From NCBI GenBank assembly GCA_903874965.1, contig CAIQUD010000110.1, positions 1 through 40,451 on the forward strand: DNA of 40,451 nt, in the 5' to 3' direction. The position numbers and the translations under genes are program-made. How positions within the stretch are numbered: position 1 is the first letter of the stretch; each line of letters begins with the position of its first letter. The notes under the pieces are model-generated. The model searched no databases and was not told where the DNA came from. It saw only the letters and a list, made by a program, of their open reading frames with translations. This DNA comes from an uncultured Actinomycetes bacterium (GTDB lineage Bacteria > Actinomycetota > Acidimicrobiia > Acidimicrobiales > RAAP-2). Positions 1 through 7,938 of this stretch are shown here, in pieces.

Positions 1-588
1 ATTTCCGGTTCAACCGAGTTTGCCGAGTTATTCCTCGATGAGGTTCGAATTCCCGTTGCCAATCGAGTTGGTGAAGAGAACGATGGGTGGCGAGTCACCA
101 TGGTGACCCTCTCGTTCGAACGTGGAACTGGATTTGTTGGTGAACTCCTCGAGTCAATGCGCTTCCTTCGAGAGGTCGCCGAACTCGCGAAGCGGACCGG
201 TGCGTGGGGTGACCCAGGAATTCGACGGAGAGTCGGCAATTTGACGGCGACCTTTGACGGCCTTTGGGCGCTCACAAAGCGCACCGTCTCTGAAGCCCAA
301 GCCACCGGGATTCCTGGAATTGGTGGGACGGTCTTCAAGCTGTCCTACTCCGAAGCCGGCCAGCAATTAGCCCAACTCTCAATGGAGTTGCTTGGAGAGT
401 CTGGACTGCTCCTCGATCCGCTCCAACACACCGCCGACGGTCAGAACCTCGACAATGGCGAGCTGGTGGAGGCGTGGATCAAGTCGTTCAACTTGACCAT
501 TGCTGCAGGAACCTCACAGATTCAGCGAAACATCGTCAGCGAACGAATCTTGGGACTTCCGAAAGAACCTGCTGGAGCAAAGTCGTGA
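1..588 (+). CDS. Acyl-CoA dehydrogenase, C-terminal part (5' end outside window)
   Basis: The reading frame is open from the first base of the window, so the N-terminal half lies upstream. The visible 195 residues cover the end of the middle beta domain and the C-terminal helical domain of a flavin-dependent acyl-CoA dehydrogenase, which introduces a double bond into an acyl-CoA. The segment LSFERG (bases 109-126) places a Glu where isovaleryl-CoA-dehydrogenase-type enzymes carry the catalytic base. The C-terminal motif IAAGTSQIQRNI is the usual FAD/tetramer motif, with Ala where medium-chain enzymes have their Glu. The stop overlaps the GTG start of a second, shorter acyl-CoA dehydrogenase by four bases, so the two are probably co-translated and may form a mixed complex, as known for actinobacterial steroid side-chain enzymes. 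The family is certain; the substrate is unknown. Confidence 0.93.
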   Translation: MSGSTEFAELFLDEVRIPVANRVGEENDGWRVTMVTLSFERGTGFVGELLESMRFLREVAELAKRTGAWGDPGIRRRVGNLTATFDGLWALTKRTVSEAQATGIPGIGGTVFKLSYSEAGQQLAQLSMELLGESGLLLDPLQHTADGQNLDNGELVEAWIKSFNLTIAAGTSQIQRNIVSERILGLPKEPAGAKS

Positions 589-1616
589 ACTTTCAACTCT
601 CGAGCGACCATGCAGCCCTCAGAGACGGACTCATTGCTCTGCTCGAGGGTCGTTTCAGTCTTGAGACCATCCGAGCTCGCGAGGGTGCAGCTTCCGTGGT
701 CGACCGAACGCTCTGGGAACAACTCGCCGAGACCGGCGTGTTCTCGATCCTCGTTCCGGAATCACTTGGAGGCCTTGGCCTCGGCGTGACAGACGCCGTC
801 ATCGCAACGGAGGCACTCGGTCACGCACTGCTTCCTGGACCAGTCATTGGAACGATGCTTGCGGCTGGGACCATTGCCGGTGCGGCAGAAGGCACCACGT
901 TGGTTGGCCTGCTTGCGTCAACCGGGCAAGGTCCAATTCCGGCAGTCATGGAACTTCCGAGCGACTGCGATGGGTACCTCGTGTTGCCCGACCCTCGAGA
1001 CACGGCAACACCGGTTGGCTACGCCCCTCGTGGCGCCTTCACCGCAGATGATCCAACTCGAAGCTTGGACCCACTGCACCCAGTTGGTCGGCTCCATCTC
1101 CCGCTTCCAACTGGCGACGTTGAACTCCATGAGCGTGCTGACGTGCTTCGTCGACGTGCGCTCTTACTGAGTGCAGGATTCGAAGTTGGGCTCGCAGCCT
1201 TCGCGTTGGAGCATGCCGTTGCCTATGCGAAGGAGCGCCACCAGTTTGGACGCCCTATTGGTTCCTTCCAAGCCATCAAGCACCTCCTCGCTGACGAACT
1301 TGCACGTCTTGAACTTGCTCGTGCCTCCCTGCACTACGCAGCGGTCATCACCGATGAACAAGAGGTTGCGGCAATTGACGGCGAGGTCTCGGGCCTCTCT
1401 GCCACCCAAATGCAGTGGCGCGCAACTGCTGGGGCAAAGTTGTTGTGCGACCAGTCGGCACTCAGTTCCACCAAGACCGCCGTTCAGGTCTACGGCGGCA
1501 TGGGCTACACCTGGGAAGTGCCCATTCACCTCGCACTGAAACGAGCACGCGTCCATTCGACCCTGCTTGGCTCCACCGACCAAATGGCAGAACTCGTCGC
1601 CACACTCGCAAGCTGA
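585..1616 (+). CDS. Acyl-CoA dehydrogenase, short second subunit
   Basis: A 343-residue protein of the acyl-CoA dehydrogenase fold. The N-terminal part contains LVPESLGGLGLG, and the C-terminal domain carries RHQFGRPIGSFQAIKH and QVYGGMGYTWE, both typical FAD and dimer contacts. I chose the GTG at 585 because it overlaps the upstream stop (GTGA) and the N-terminus then fits the family. An upstream ATG at 474 would run deep into the preceding gene. The protein is shorter than the usual 380 or so residues. Neither usual catalytic Glu position is filled: the region equivalent to LxxER reads LRRRALL, and the YEGT position reads LLGST. It is therefore probably the non-catalytic partner of the upstream protein in a heteromeric enzyme. 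That is inference from gene pairing and motif loss. Confidence 0.9.
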   Translation: MNFQLSSDHAALRDGLIALLEGRFSLETIRAREGAASVVDRTLWEQLAETGVFSILVPESLGGLGLGVTDAVIATEALGHALLPGPVIGTMLAAGTIAGAAEGTTLVGLLASTGQGPIPAVMELPSDCDGYLVLPDPRDTATPVGYAPRGAFTADDPTRSLDPLHPVGRLHLPLPTGDVELHERADVLRRRALLLSAGFEVGLAAFALEHAVAYAKERHQFGRPIGSFQAIKHLLADELARLELARASLHYAAVITDEQEVAAIDGEVSGLSATQMQWRATAGAKLLCDQSALSSTKTAVQVYGGMGYTWEVPIHLALKRARVHSTLLGSTDQMAELVATLAS

Positions 1617-1630
1617 CCACGAACACTCCC

Positions 1631-1636
1631 GGAGGA
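1631..1636 (+). promoter_or_regulatory. Ribosome binding site deciding the start of the luciferase-like gene
   Basis: GGAGGA lies seven bases before the ATG at 1644 but only one base before the in-frame ATG at 1638. The second ATG is therefore the more likely start. Confidence 0.6.
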
Positions 1637-1643
1637 AATGCCC

Positions 1644-2606
1644 ATGAACACCATCGAACTCGTCGGCGACAAGGTTGTCTACGGCATGCAACTCCCCATT
1701 CAGTCGCAATCACGACTCTTCGTCTCCGACTGGGAATTAACGGCAACCGTCGATGACTTGGCCGAGATCGCCAAGGCAGCAGACCGCTCAGGCTGGCACT
1801 ACCTCGGCGTCTGTGATCACACTGCCATTCCGGAACGACTCGTCAAGGCAATGGGAGCCGAGTGGTACGACACGATTGCGACGCTCGGTTGGCTGGCTGG
1901 CATCACGAGCAACACCATGCTCCTCACCCACGTGTTGATCCTCGCTCAACGTCACCCACTTCGCGCGGCCAAAGAACTCGCCACCTTGGACCACCTCTCG
2001 AAGGGTCGCCTCATCATTGGTGTTGGGGCAGGACATGTCACCGAAGAATTTGATCAATTGACCGGACCTGAGGGCTTCGCCGATCGTGGTCCGGCAACCG
2101 ATGAAGCCATCAGGGCACTTGCCATGTGTTTGGAAGAAGAGTCCGTAACCTTCGAAGGAGAACGCTGGCAGTTCTCCGACATGGCGATTGCCCCTCGTCC
2201 CGTCCAGTCACCGCGTCCAGCAATTTGGGTTGGCGGGTCAACACCACCAGCACTTCGTCGGACCGCCAAGTATGGCGATGGCTGGCTCCCGCAGGGGACC
2301 CGGCGTGCAGATCTTCCTGGACAAATTGCCAAGCTCAAAGAGCTCCGGAAAGAACTTCGCAACGGCGACCCGATTGACATTGGGACCATTGCTGAGCCTT
2401 GCCACGTCGACCTTGGTGGTGGACGCGACGGACTTCCTGACTACACCTTGGTGGCCTCGCCTGAGCGAATTGCCGACTCACTTCGTGAACTCGTCGCCAT
2501 GGGCGTCAACCATCTGCAGATCCCCCTTCGGGCGAGGTCAGCTCAAGAATTTGCCGAGCAAACCGAAGCCTTCGGCAACCTCGTCGGTCCCCTACTCAAC
2601 GCCTAA
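1644..2606 (+). CDS. LLM-class (luciferase-like) F420- or flavin-dependent oxidoreductase
   Basis: A 320-residue single-domain TIM-barrel protein of the bacterial luciferase-like superfamily. Recognisable segments are the N-terminal strand with GMQLPIQSQ, the substrate/cofactor region GVCDHTAIP, the barrel segment GRLIIGVGAGHVTEEF, and the phosphate-binding stretch RPAIWVGGSTPPALRRTAK, which is typical of actinobacterial F420-dependent members. The enzyme probably transfers hydride between F420 (or FMN) and a carbonyl or alkene intermediate. It sits 27 bases after the acyl-CoA dehydrogenase pair and 29 bases before the aldehyde dehydrogenase, so it belongs to the same operon and probably acts on the same substrate family. 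F420 versus FMN use cannot be decided here. Confidence 0.88.
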   Translation: MNTIELVGDKVVYGMQLPIQSQSRLFVSDWELTATVDDLAEIAKAADRSGWHYLGVCDHTAIPERLVKAMGAEWYDTIATLGWLAGITSNTMLLTHVLILAQRHPLRAAKELATLDHLSKGRLIIGVGAGHVTEEFDQLTGPEGFADRGPATDEAIRALAMCLEEESVTFEGERWQFSDMAIAPRPVQSPRPAIWVGGSTPPALRRTAKYGDGWLPQGTRRADLPGQIAKLKELRKELRNGDPIDIGTIAEPCHVDLGGGRDGLPDYTLVASPERIADSLRELVAMGVNHLQIPLRARSAQEFAEQTEAFGNLVGPLLNA

Positions 2607-2635
2607 CCTTCACCGTCAAGAACAAAGGAACGTCA

Positions 2636-4102
2636 ATGCCCAACCCGTTTAAGGACGAGACACAACTACTCATTGGAGGCCAGTGGCAAACCGCGTCCAG
2701 TGGCACCTACGAGATCATCAACCCCGCGACCGAAGAAGTCGTCGCACTTGCACCAAATGCGGATCGTGCTGACGGCATGGCGGCGGCAGCGGCGGCTCGC
2801 GCTGCCCAACCTGCATGGGAAGCCCTTGGCTACGAAGCCCGAGGCGCGTTGCTGGCAAAGGCGGCTGAAGCCATTCGAGCCCGCTCGAAGGAACTGCTTC
2901 CCCTCGTGATCGCCGAGACCGGCGCAACGGCGCGTGTTGGCTCGCAAATGCAAGTGCCGGTGACGGCCGACCGCTTCGAGCGCTACGCAAAGGATCCTCG
3001 AGCAGTGCTCCAAACACCACTGCTGCCATCGCCAACTGCCGCAACGGCACTCGCCCCTGGTGGCCTCATTGGTGGCATGGTCAACCGTCAGCCCGTTGGT
3101 GTGGCGGCATGCATCACGTCCTACAACTTCCCGCTCGTCAACATGGCTGGAAAGGTTGCTCCTGCGCTCGCCGCTGGAAACGCCGTCGTGATCAAGCCAG
3201 CACCTCAGGACCCACTTGCGGTCATTGAGCTGGTCCGTATTCTCGATGAGGTTGGCTTTCCACCTGGCGTCGTCAACTTGGTTGTTGGCCAAGGTGCCGA
3301 CGCAGCCTCCGCGCTCGTTGATAGTGCTGATGTCGACATGGTCTCGTTCACTGGATCAACCGAGGTCGGCACTCGCATCATGGAGGCCTCCGGCAAGACC
3401 ATGAAGCGCCTGCTCTTGGAACTTGGTGGCAAGGGTGCTGCCCTGGTTTTGGAGGATGCCGACGTGAAGGCGGCGGTTGGCTGTCTGCAGTCCGTCTGGG
3501 CATTCCACTCGGGTCAGATCTGCACCGCTCCAACGCGTGCCGTCGTCCATCGCAGTCTCGTCGAGCAGGTCATTGAAAGCCTCTCTGCCGTGGCACCGTT
3601 CTTGAAGGTTGGCGACCCAACATCAATGGAGACCATCGTCGGACCAGTGATTTCAGCTGCGCAACGTGACCGGATCGAGGCCCATATTCGCTCGGCTGCT
3701 CCTGAAGGTGGCGAAGTTGTCATTGGTGGCACCCGTCCTGACTTCGAACGAGGCTTCTACGTCAACCCGACCCTCATTGTTGGCTCCAATGACCTCACCG
3801 TTGCCCGTGAAGAAATCTTCGGACCGGTCATTACCCTCATCCCGTTTGATGATGAAGAAGAAGGCATTGCCATTGCCAATGACACGGAGTTCGGTCTCTA
3901 TGACTACGTCTTCTCAAAGGACGGCGGAACGGCATTTCGCGTTGCCAAGCGCTTGAAGGCGGGACACGTTGGCATCAACACCGCTCAGCGAAACCACGAT
4001 GCTCCCTTCGGTGGCTTCAAGATGTCCGGCGTTGGCCGTGATGGTGGCGACTATGGACTCTTGGCCTACAGCGAGCCGCAGTCCATCATCTGGAGCACGT
4101 GA
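2636..4102 (+). CDS. NAD(P)-dependent aldehyde dehydrogenase
   Basis: A 488-residue member of the aldehyde dehydrogenase superfamily, full length for the family. It oxidises an aldehyde to the acid in the cytoplasm. Visible motifs are the Rossmann-domain FTGSTEVG, the general base in LLELGGKG (Glu262), the nucleophile in SGQICTAPTR (Cys296), and the late EEIFGPV and GGFKMSGVGRDGG motifs. AAAGGAA lies about eight bases before the ATG. The gene ends in a GTGA overlap with the PLP enzyme, which suggests translational coupling. In this context it may oxidise an aldehyde released by the downstream PLP lyase, but the substrate is unknown. Confidence 0.95.
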   Translation: MPNPFKDETQLLIGGQWQTASSGTYEIINPATEEVVALAPNADRADGMAAAAAARAAQPAWEALGYEARGALLAKAAEAIRARSKELLPLVIAETGATARVGSQMQVPVTADRFERYAKDPRAVLQTPLLPSPTAATALAPGGLIGGMVNRQPVGVAACITSYNFPLVNMAGKVAPALAAGNAVVIKPAPQDPLAVIELVRILDEVGFPPGVVNLVVGQGADAASALVDSADVDMVSFTGSTEVGTRIMEASGKTMKRLLLELGGKGAALVLEDADVKAAVGCLQSVWAFHSGQICTAPTRAVVHRSLVEQVIESLSAVAPFLKVGDPTSMETIVGPVISAAQRDRIEAHIRSAAPEGGEVVIGGTRPDFERGFYVNPTLIVGSNDLTVAREEIFGPVITLIPFDDEEEGIAIANDTEFGLYDYVFSKDGGTAFRVAKRLKAGHVGINTAQRNHDAPFGGFKMSGVGRDGGDYGLLAYSEPQSIIWST

Positions 4103-5382
4103 GCACCATGGACTTTCCTTCAACGCCACTGCCGCAAGAAGGACTTTCCCGCGCGGAGGTCTTAGAGCAGCTTCGTGGCTTGAAGGAGCATGACCGTCAG
4201 TGGGAAGAGGGCAAAGTCTTCGGCCTGATCTACGACGCTGGTCCAGAGCACCATGAACTGCTTCGAGACGCGATGGCGTTGTTTGAAGCCGAAAACGGCC
4301 TCAATGTCTTGGCGTTTCCCTCAATTGGGCAAATGAGCCATGACCTTGTTCGCATCACGGCTTCGCTGCTTGGAAGCGATGATCCCCGTTCAGGCGGAGC
4401 AGTCACGGGCTTTCTCACTTCTGGTGGCACCGAAAGCTTGCTCCAAGCATCAAAGGTCGCCCGAGACCACGCTCGTGAGCGCGGGATTTCGAAGCCAACG
4501 ATTGTCTGCGCGACGAGTGCCCATGCTGCGTTCACCAAGGCTGGCGAACTCTTTGACATTGAGATCATTCGCGTGCCCGTCGGTGTGGATTTTCGAGCCG
4601 ATGTCGACGCGATGGCTGCAGCCATTGATGAGCGAACGGCCATGGTGGTGGCTTCGGCCATCTCCTATCCCCAGGGTGTCATTGACGATGTCACCGCTCT
4701 CGGAGCGTTGGCGCAAGAACGTGGCATCTTGTGCCACGTTGACTCCTGCATGGGTGGATTCTTTCTTCCGTTTCTCACCGAACTTGGTCACTGCGACGTG
4801 CCCTTTGATTTCCGAGTTCCGGGAGTGACGTCAATGTCTGCCGATCTCCATAAGTACGGCTACGCCTCCAAGGGCGCATCGGTCGTGCTCTATGCAACCT
4901 CGGAACTTGCTCGCCACCAGGTCTTTATGACCGAGGACTGGCTCGGGGGCTTCTACGCCTCAACCACGATGGCTGGTACGAAGCCCGCAGGGCCAATCGC
5001 CGCCGCTTGGGCATCACTCATGGCGCTTGGCCACGAGGGACTCCTTCGCTTGACGGCCGAGACCTACGAGGCCGCCCGGCAAATCATCGACGCCGTCATC
5101 GCCAATCCATTGCTCGAGGTTCGAGGAGAACCGGCGATGGCCGTCTTCGCGTTTGGCGCCAAGGATCCCGAAACCCTCGACATCTTTGCCGTCAGTGAAG
5201 TGTTGGCGAAGCGTGGATGGCATGTTGACCGACAGCGTCACCCCGATTCGCTGCATCTCACCGTTCATGCTGGTTCCGTCAAGGCCACTCCTGCGTTTCT
5301 TGCCGACCTCCAAGAAGCGGTTCGAGCCGTTGGCAACCAACGAACTGACGATCGATCGACCACCTACGCAACTGGAGTCTGA
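4099..5382 (+). CDS. PLP-dependent decarboxylase/aldolase resembling sphingosine-1-phosphate lyase
   Basis: A 427-residue fold-type I PLP enzyme of the group II decarboxylase superfamily. The Schiff-base lysine is in SADLHKYGYASKG (Lys252 counted from the GTG start). The HKYGYA context and FYASTTMAGTKPAG resemble sphingosine-1-phosphate lyase more than glutamate decarboxylase. SGGTESLLQA contacts the PLP phosphate and HVDSCMGGF holds the ring-binding Asp. The GTG at 4099 overlaps the aldehyde dehydrogenase stop; an ATG at 4108 is an alternative start. There is no membrane anchor, as in soluble bacterial homologues. A lyase of this type releases an aldehyde and an amine product, which fits the aldehyde dehydrogenase directly upstream. 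The substrate is inferred only at class level. Confidence 0.85.
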   Translation: MSTMDFPSTPLPQEGLSRAEVLEQLRGLKEHDRQWEEGKVFGLIYDAGPEHHELLRDAMALFEAENGLNVLAFPSIGQMSHDLVRITASLLGSDDPRSGGAVTGFLTSGGTESLLQASKVARDHARERGISKPTIVCATSAHAAFTKAGELFDIEIIRVPVGVDFRADVDAMAAAIDERTAMVVASAISYPQGVIDDVTALGALAQERGILCHVDSCMGGFFLPFLTELGHCDVPFDFRVPGVTSMSADLHKYGYASKGASVVLYATSELARHQVFMTEDWLGGFYASTTMAGTKPAGPIAAAWASLMALGHEGLLRLTAETYEAARQIIDAVIANPLLEVRGEPAMAVFAFGAKDPETLDIFAVSEVLAKRGWHVDRQRHPDSLHLTVHAGSVKATPAFLADLQEAVRAVGNQRTDDRSTTYATGV

Positions 5383-5384
5383 GC

Positions 5385-6347
5385 ATGCCATCAGCCCGCT
5401 TCCACGAGATCGCGTCGTTGGTCAGGAATTGGGGCAGGTGGGGGGCGAACGATCAACTCGGCACGCTGAATTTGATTGATGCGGAAGCCCGACTCCGTGG
5501 AGTTTCGTCTGTCGCCACCGGCGAAACGTTGTCCCTTGGTCTCGCCCTCGGCAAAGCCGAAGGCATCCAGCCAGGTTTCATTGAAGGAAGAGTCGATCCC
5601 GATCGGACGATGATTGCCATCAATGGTCCCCTCTCACCAGATCCCGAGTGGATCTGCTCGAGCGAAGACGTCGTCACCATGGCGCTTCAGGCAGCGACCC
5701 ATTGGGATGGCCTTGCCCACGTTTCCTACGACGGCAAGCTCTACAACGGCTACCCGGCGGATTCCATCACGAGTCTCGGCGCCTCCTCGCTCGGTATTGA
5801 ACAGGTCACCTCGTTGCTCTCGAGAGGTGTTCTGCTCGATGTTCCTCGTGCACTCGGTCTCGACCGACTTCAACCGGGCTACGCCATCACGCCGAGTGAC
5901 CTCGACCTTGCCTGCCAAATGGCCAAGGTCTCGGTTCTTTCGGGCGACATCGTGCTCGTGAGAACCGGGCAGCAAGGCTTCTTGACCCTTGACCCAGACA
6001 AGACCTACAACGCCCCGCTACCGACGAAAGACCTCATCGCCTATACGTTCCCTTCAGCTGGGCTCACCATTGAAACGGCGCTGTGGTTCCACGAACACGA
6101 CGTTGCTGCGGTTGGAACCGACACCTTGGTTGGTGAGGTGTTCCCCGGTGAACGCGAAGAGGACTACTTGCCCGTTCACTTGCTCCACCTCGTTGAAATG
6201 GGAATGACCCAAGGTCAGAACTTCGTGCTCGACCGATTGGCGGCGGCTTGCGGCGAAGATGGCCGCTACACCTTCCTCCTCGACGCGTCACCACTTCCCT
6301 TCACGGGCGGCGTCGGGTCACCACTGAATCCAATTGCGCTTCGCTGA
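5385..6347 (+). CDS. Cyclase-family (kynurenine-formamidase-like) metal-dependent hydrolase
   Basis: A 320-residue protein of the cyclase superfamily, metal-dependent hydrolases that include bacterial kynurenine formamidase. The characteristic metal-binding region appears as AATHWDGLAHVSYDGKLYNG, equivalent to the family pattern HxGTHxDxPxH. A further family feature is GDIVLVRTGQQ, with the late AVGTDTLVGEV region. It belongs to the longer, roughly 300-residue subgroup found in Actinobacteria and Proteobacteria. The ATG follows the PLP-enzyme stop by two bases, making it the last gene of the six-gene operon. It probably hydrolyses an amide, lactone or ester intermediate. The kynurenine pathway itself is not supported by the neighbours. 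Confidence 0.88.
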   Translation: MPSARFHEIASLVRNWGRWGANDQLGTLNLIDAEARLRGVSSVATGETLSLGLALGKAEGIQPGFIEGRVDPDRTMIAINGPLSPDPEWICSSEDVVTMALQAATHWDGLAHVSYDGKLYNGYPADSITSLGASSLGIEQVTSLLSRGVLLDVPRALGLDRLQPGYAITPSDLDLACQMAKVSVLSGDIVLVRTGQQGFLTLDPDKTYNAPLPTKDLIAYTFPSAGLTIETALWFHEHDVAAVGTDTLVGEVFPGEREEDYLPVHLLHLVEMGMTQGQNFVLDRLAAACGEDGRYTFLLDASPLPFTGGVGSPLNPIALR

Positions 6348-6431
6348 GCATGAGCACTCGGCTCTCTGCGCGTTGCGCTTGAGCCACCAAGAACCGCCAT
6401 GCCCTCCCGGCAAGGCCGGACGCTGCAGCTT

Positions 6432-7184
6432 CTAGGCGGAAGCCTTAGCCTGGATTGCTTGCTCCATGCCGTCGAGGCCCTTCAAGATCGCCGCACGACC
6501 TGCTTCGTCGAGGACGGCATAGGCAGGAACCACCAAGAGGTCGGTCAGTTCATCCGCCTTGGCCAGTGCATCGATGTCGTGTTCGGTCACGGTTGGGACC
6601 TCATCAGCCGCCCAACCGAACATGCCCCACATTTCTGGGCGACGTGAGTAGTGGGCAACCTTCGGGTCAACCCCAGAAGCAACGAGCGCGACGAGGTGCG
6701 CGCAGCCTCGGTATTCACGGAGGATCGTGGTGAGCTGCATGGCTCTGGCCGGGAAGTCTTCGGCGAGGGGTTCAGCGGCGTAACCAGCGAAGAGTGGATA
6801 GCCAGCGGCATTCTCGCGGGCATAGTCAAGAATCTGCTCTGCGGCTGCACAGTAGGCGTCGAGGCCTTCAACATTGGCAAAGGTGTCCCTGGCAAAGGCG
6901 TGGGCTGCTTCCATGTGAGCACGGGCGGCGTCACGAGGACTGATCTTTGAGCGACCTTCATTCCAGAGGAATTCGACCACCGAAGGTTTGAAGTATCCAA
7001 AGGCCGACGCAACAACCGCAGGCTCGACATCACCGAGGACGCCACCTCGACCAACGCCATAGAAGGTGAAGGTGTCGAGACCAAGTGCCTCTCCTCGGGC
7101 GGTCGTCTCTGGAACGAAGTAGTACGCCCAACCAAGATCGTTGATCCGTGAGCTGGCATTTTCGAGAAATTGTGCAAGTGGCAT
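6432..7184 (-). CDS. SCO6745-family protein of unknown function
   Basis: A 250-residue alpha-helical soluble protein. The layout, an aromatic-rich N-terminus (NDLGWAYYFVPETTARGEAL), a central FYGVGRGGVLGDVEP segment and a C-terminal helical bundle, matches what I recall of the SCO6745 family, which is widespread in Actinobacteria and lacks a settled biochemical role. I chose the ATG at 7184; an ATG three codons upstream (7193) is equally possible. It is transcribed divergently from the KstR-like regulator at 7261, which makes it a plausible target of that regulator. Its 3' end faces the cyclase gene across an 84-base gap with no convincing terminator. Confidence 0.7.
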   Translation of the reverse strand: MPLAQFLENASSRINDLGWAYYFVPETTARGEALGLDTFTFYGVGRGGVLGDVEPAVVASAFGYFKPSVVEFLWNEGRSKISPRDAARAHMEAAHAFARDTFANVEGLDAYCAAAEQILDYARENAAGYPLFAGYAAEPLAEDFPARAMQLTTILREYRGCAHLVALVASGVDPKVAHYSRRPEMWGMFGWAADEVPTVTEHDIDALAKADELTDLLVVPAYAVLDEAGRAAILKGLDGMEQAIQAKASA

Positions 7185-7248
7185 AGCCCACATCCTGCCA
7201 CTGTCATGAAGCGGTGTGTCGAGGAGGGGCGCAGAACCGCACCGGAAG

Positions 7249-7254
7249 TACCAT
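7249..7254 (+). promoter_or_regulatory. Candidate -10 element of a leaderless tetR promoter
   Basis: TACCAT lies six bases upstream of the GTG start at 7261, and no ribosome binding site is visible between them. That spacing would put the first transcribed base at the start codon. No good -35 hexamer is visible, so support rests on spacing and on similar arrangements elsewhere in the window. Confidence 0.35.
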
Positions 7255-7260
7255 TGAGCC

Positions 7261-7845
7261 GTGGTCACCAATGAGCAACTTGCGCTCACCCCCTCGCAAC
7301 ATGCCCGAAGGCAGCGCGTGCTCGATGCTGCCATGCAACTTGCCGCAACTGGTGGCTACGACGCTGTCCAGATGCGAGATGTCGCAGCGACCGCTGACGT
7401 TGCCATGGGGACCGTGTACCGCTACTTCACGTCCAAAGATCATCTCTTGGCAGCCGCGATGGTCTACTGGGTTGACCAGCTCTACGCGCAACTCGGCAAT
7501 CACCCTCCAAAGGGATCCTCACCAGCCGAACGAGTGCTTGAAGTCCTCGATCGAGCCCTTCGGTCCATGAACCGTGTGCCCCTTCTTGGAGCGGCCCTGT
7601 TCACCTCCATCAACTCGGCCGATCCAGCCAGCATTGAAGCGCAGCAACAAGTAACCGCAGCGCTCGATGCCATTGTCCTCCAGGCCATTGGCACGACCCC
7701 GCCGATTGATGCCCAGGATCGGAGTCGAATGATTGGGCACATTTGGTACTCCGCCATGGTTGGCTGGGTCGCTGGTTGGTCACCAATCGAGCGCATTTAT
7801 CGCGAACTTGAAATCGCCGTTGATCTTCTCCTTCCAACATCCTGA
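7261..7845 (+). CDS. TetR-family regulator, KstR-like
   Basis: A 194-residue repressor. Residues 15-62 form the N-terminal helix-turn-helix. The stretches LDAAMQLAATGGYDAVQMRD and VAMGTVYRYFTSKDHLLAA closely resemble the DNA-binding domain of KstR, the mycobacterial repressor of sterol catabolism. The C-terminal part is a ligand-binding helical domain that in KstR senses a steroid-CoA thioester. I see no perfect KstR-type palindrome in the 76-base divergent gap, so the operator may differ. The nearby acyl-CoA dehydrogenase pair and alpha/beta hydrolase are plausible regulon members. Assignment to TetR is firm; the KstR-like role is inferred from similarity. Confidence 0.9.
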   Translation: MVTNEQLALTPSQHARRQRVLDAAMQLAATGGYDAVQMRDVAATADVAMGTVYRYFTSKDHLLAAAMVYWVDQLYAQLGNHPPKGSSPAERVLEVLDRALRSMNRVPLLGAALFTSINSADPASIEAQQQVTAALDAIVLQAIGTTPPIDAQDRSRMIGHIWYSAMVGWVAGWSPIERIYRELEIAVDLLLPTS

Positions 7846-7869
7846 GAAGACTTCGCAAGCGTTCAGCCC

Positions 7870-7897
7870 TTGCCACGTGTTTCAGGGTTGTTACAAG
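7870..7897 (+). promoter_or_regulatory. Candidate sigma70-type promoter for the alpha/beta hydrolase
   Basis: TTGCCA (7870-7875) and TACAAG (7892-7897) are separated by 16 bases. They lie about 40 bases before a GGGGGGTGGTGAG ribosome binding region and the ATG at 7939. The hexamers match the consensus at five and four positions respectively. Confidence 0.4.
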
Positions 7898-7938
7898 TAG
7901 GTTGCGAGAGCGGTTCAAACACTCAGGGGGGTGGTGAG

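Noticed and set aside
1164-1709. 181-codon minus-strand frame opposite the second acyl-CoA dehydrogenase
   Set aside because: It overlaps a well-supported gene entirely and shows no domain, so it is a shadow.
6407-6419. CCGGC-AAG-GCCGG hairpin between the cyclase and SCO6745 genes
   Set aside because: A five-base stem without a following T-run is too weak to call a terminator, though it lies between convergent genes.
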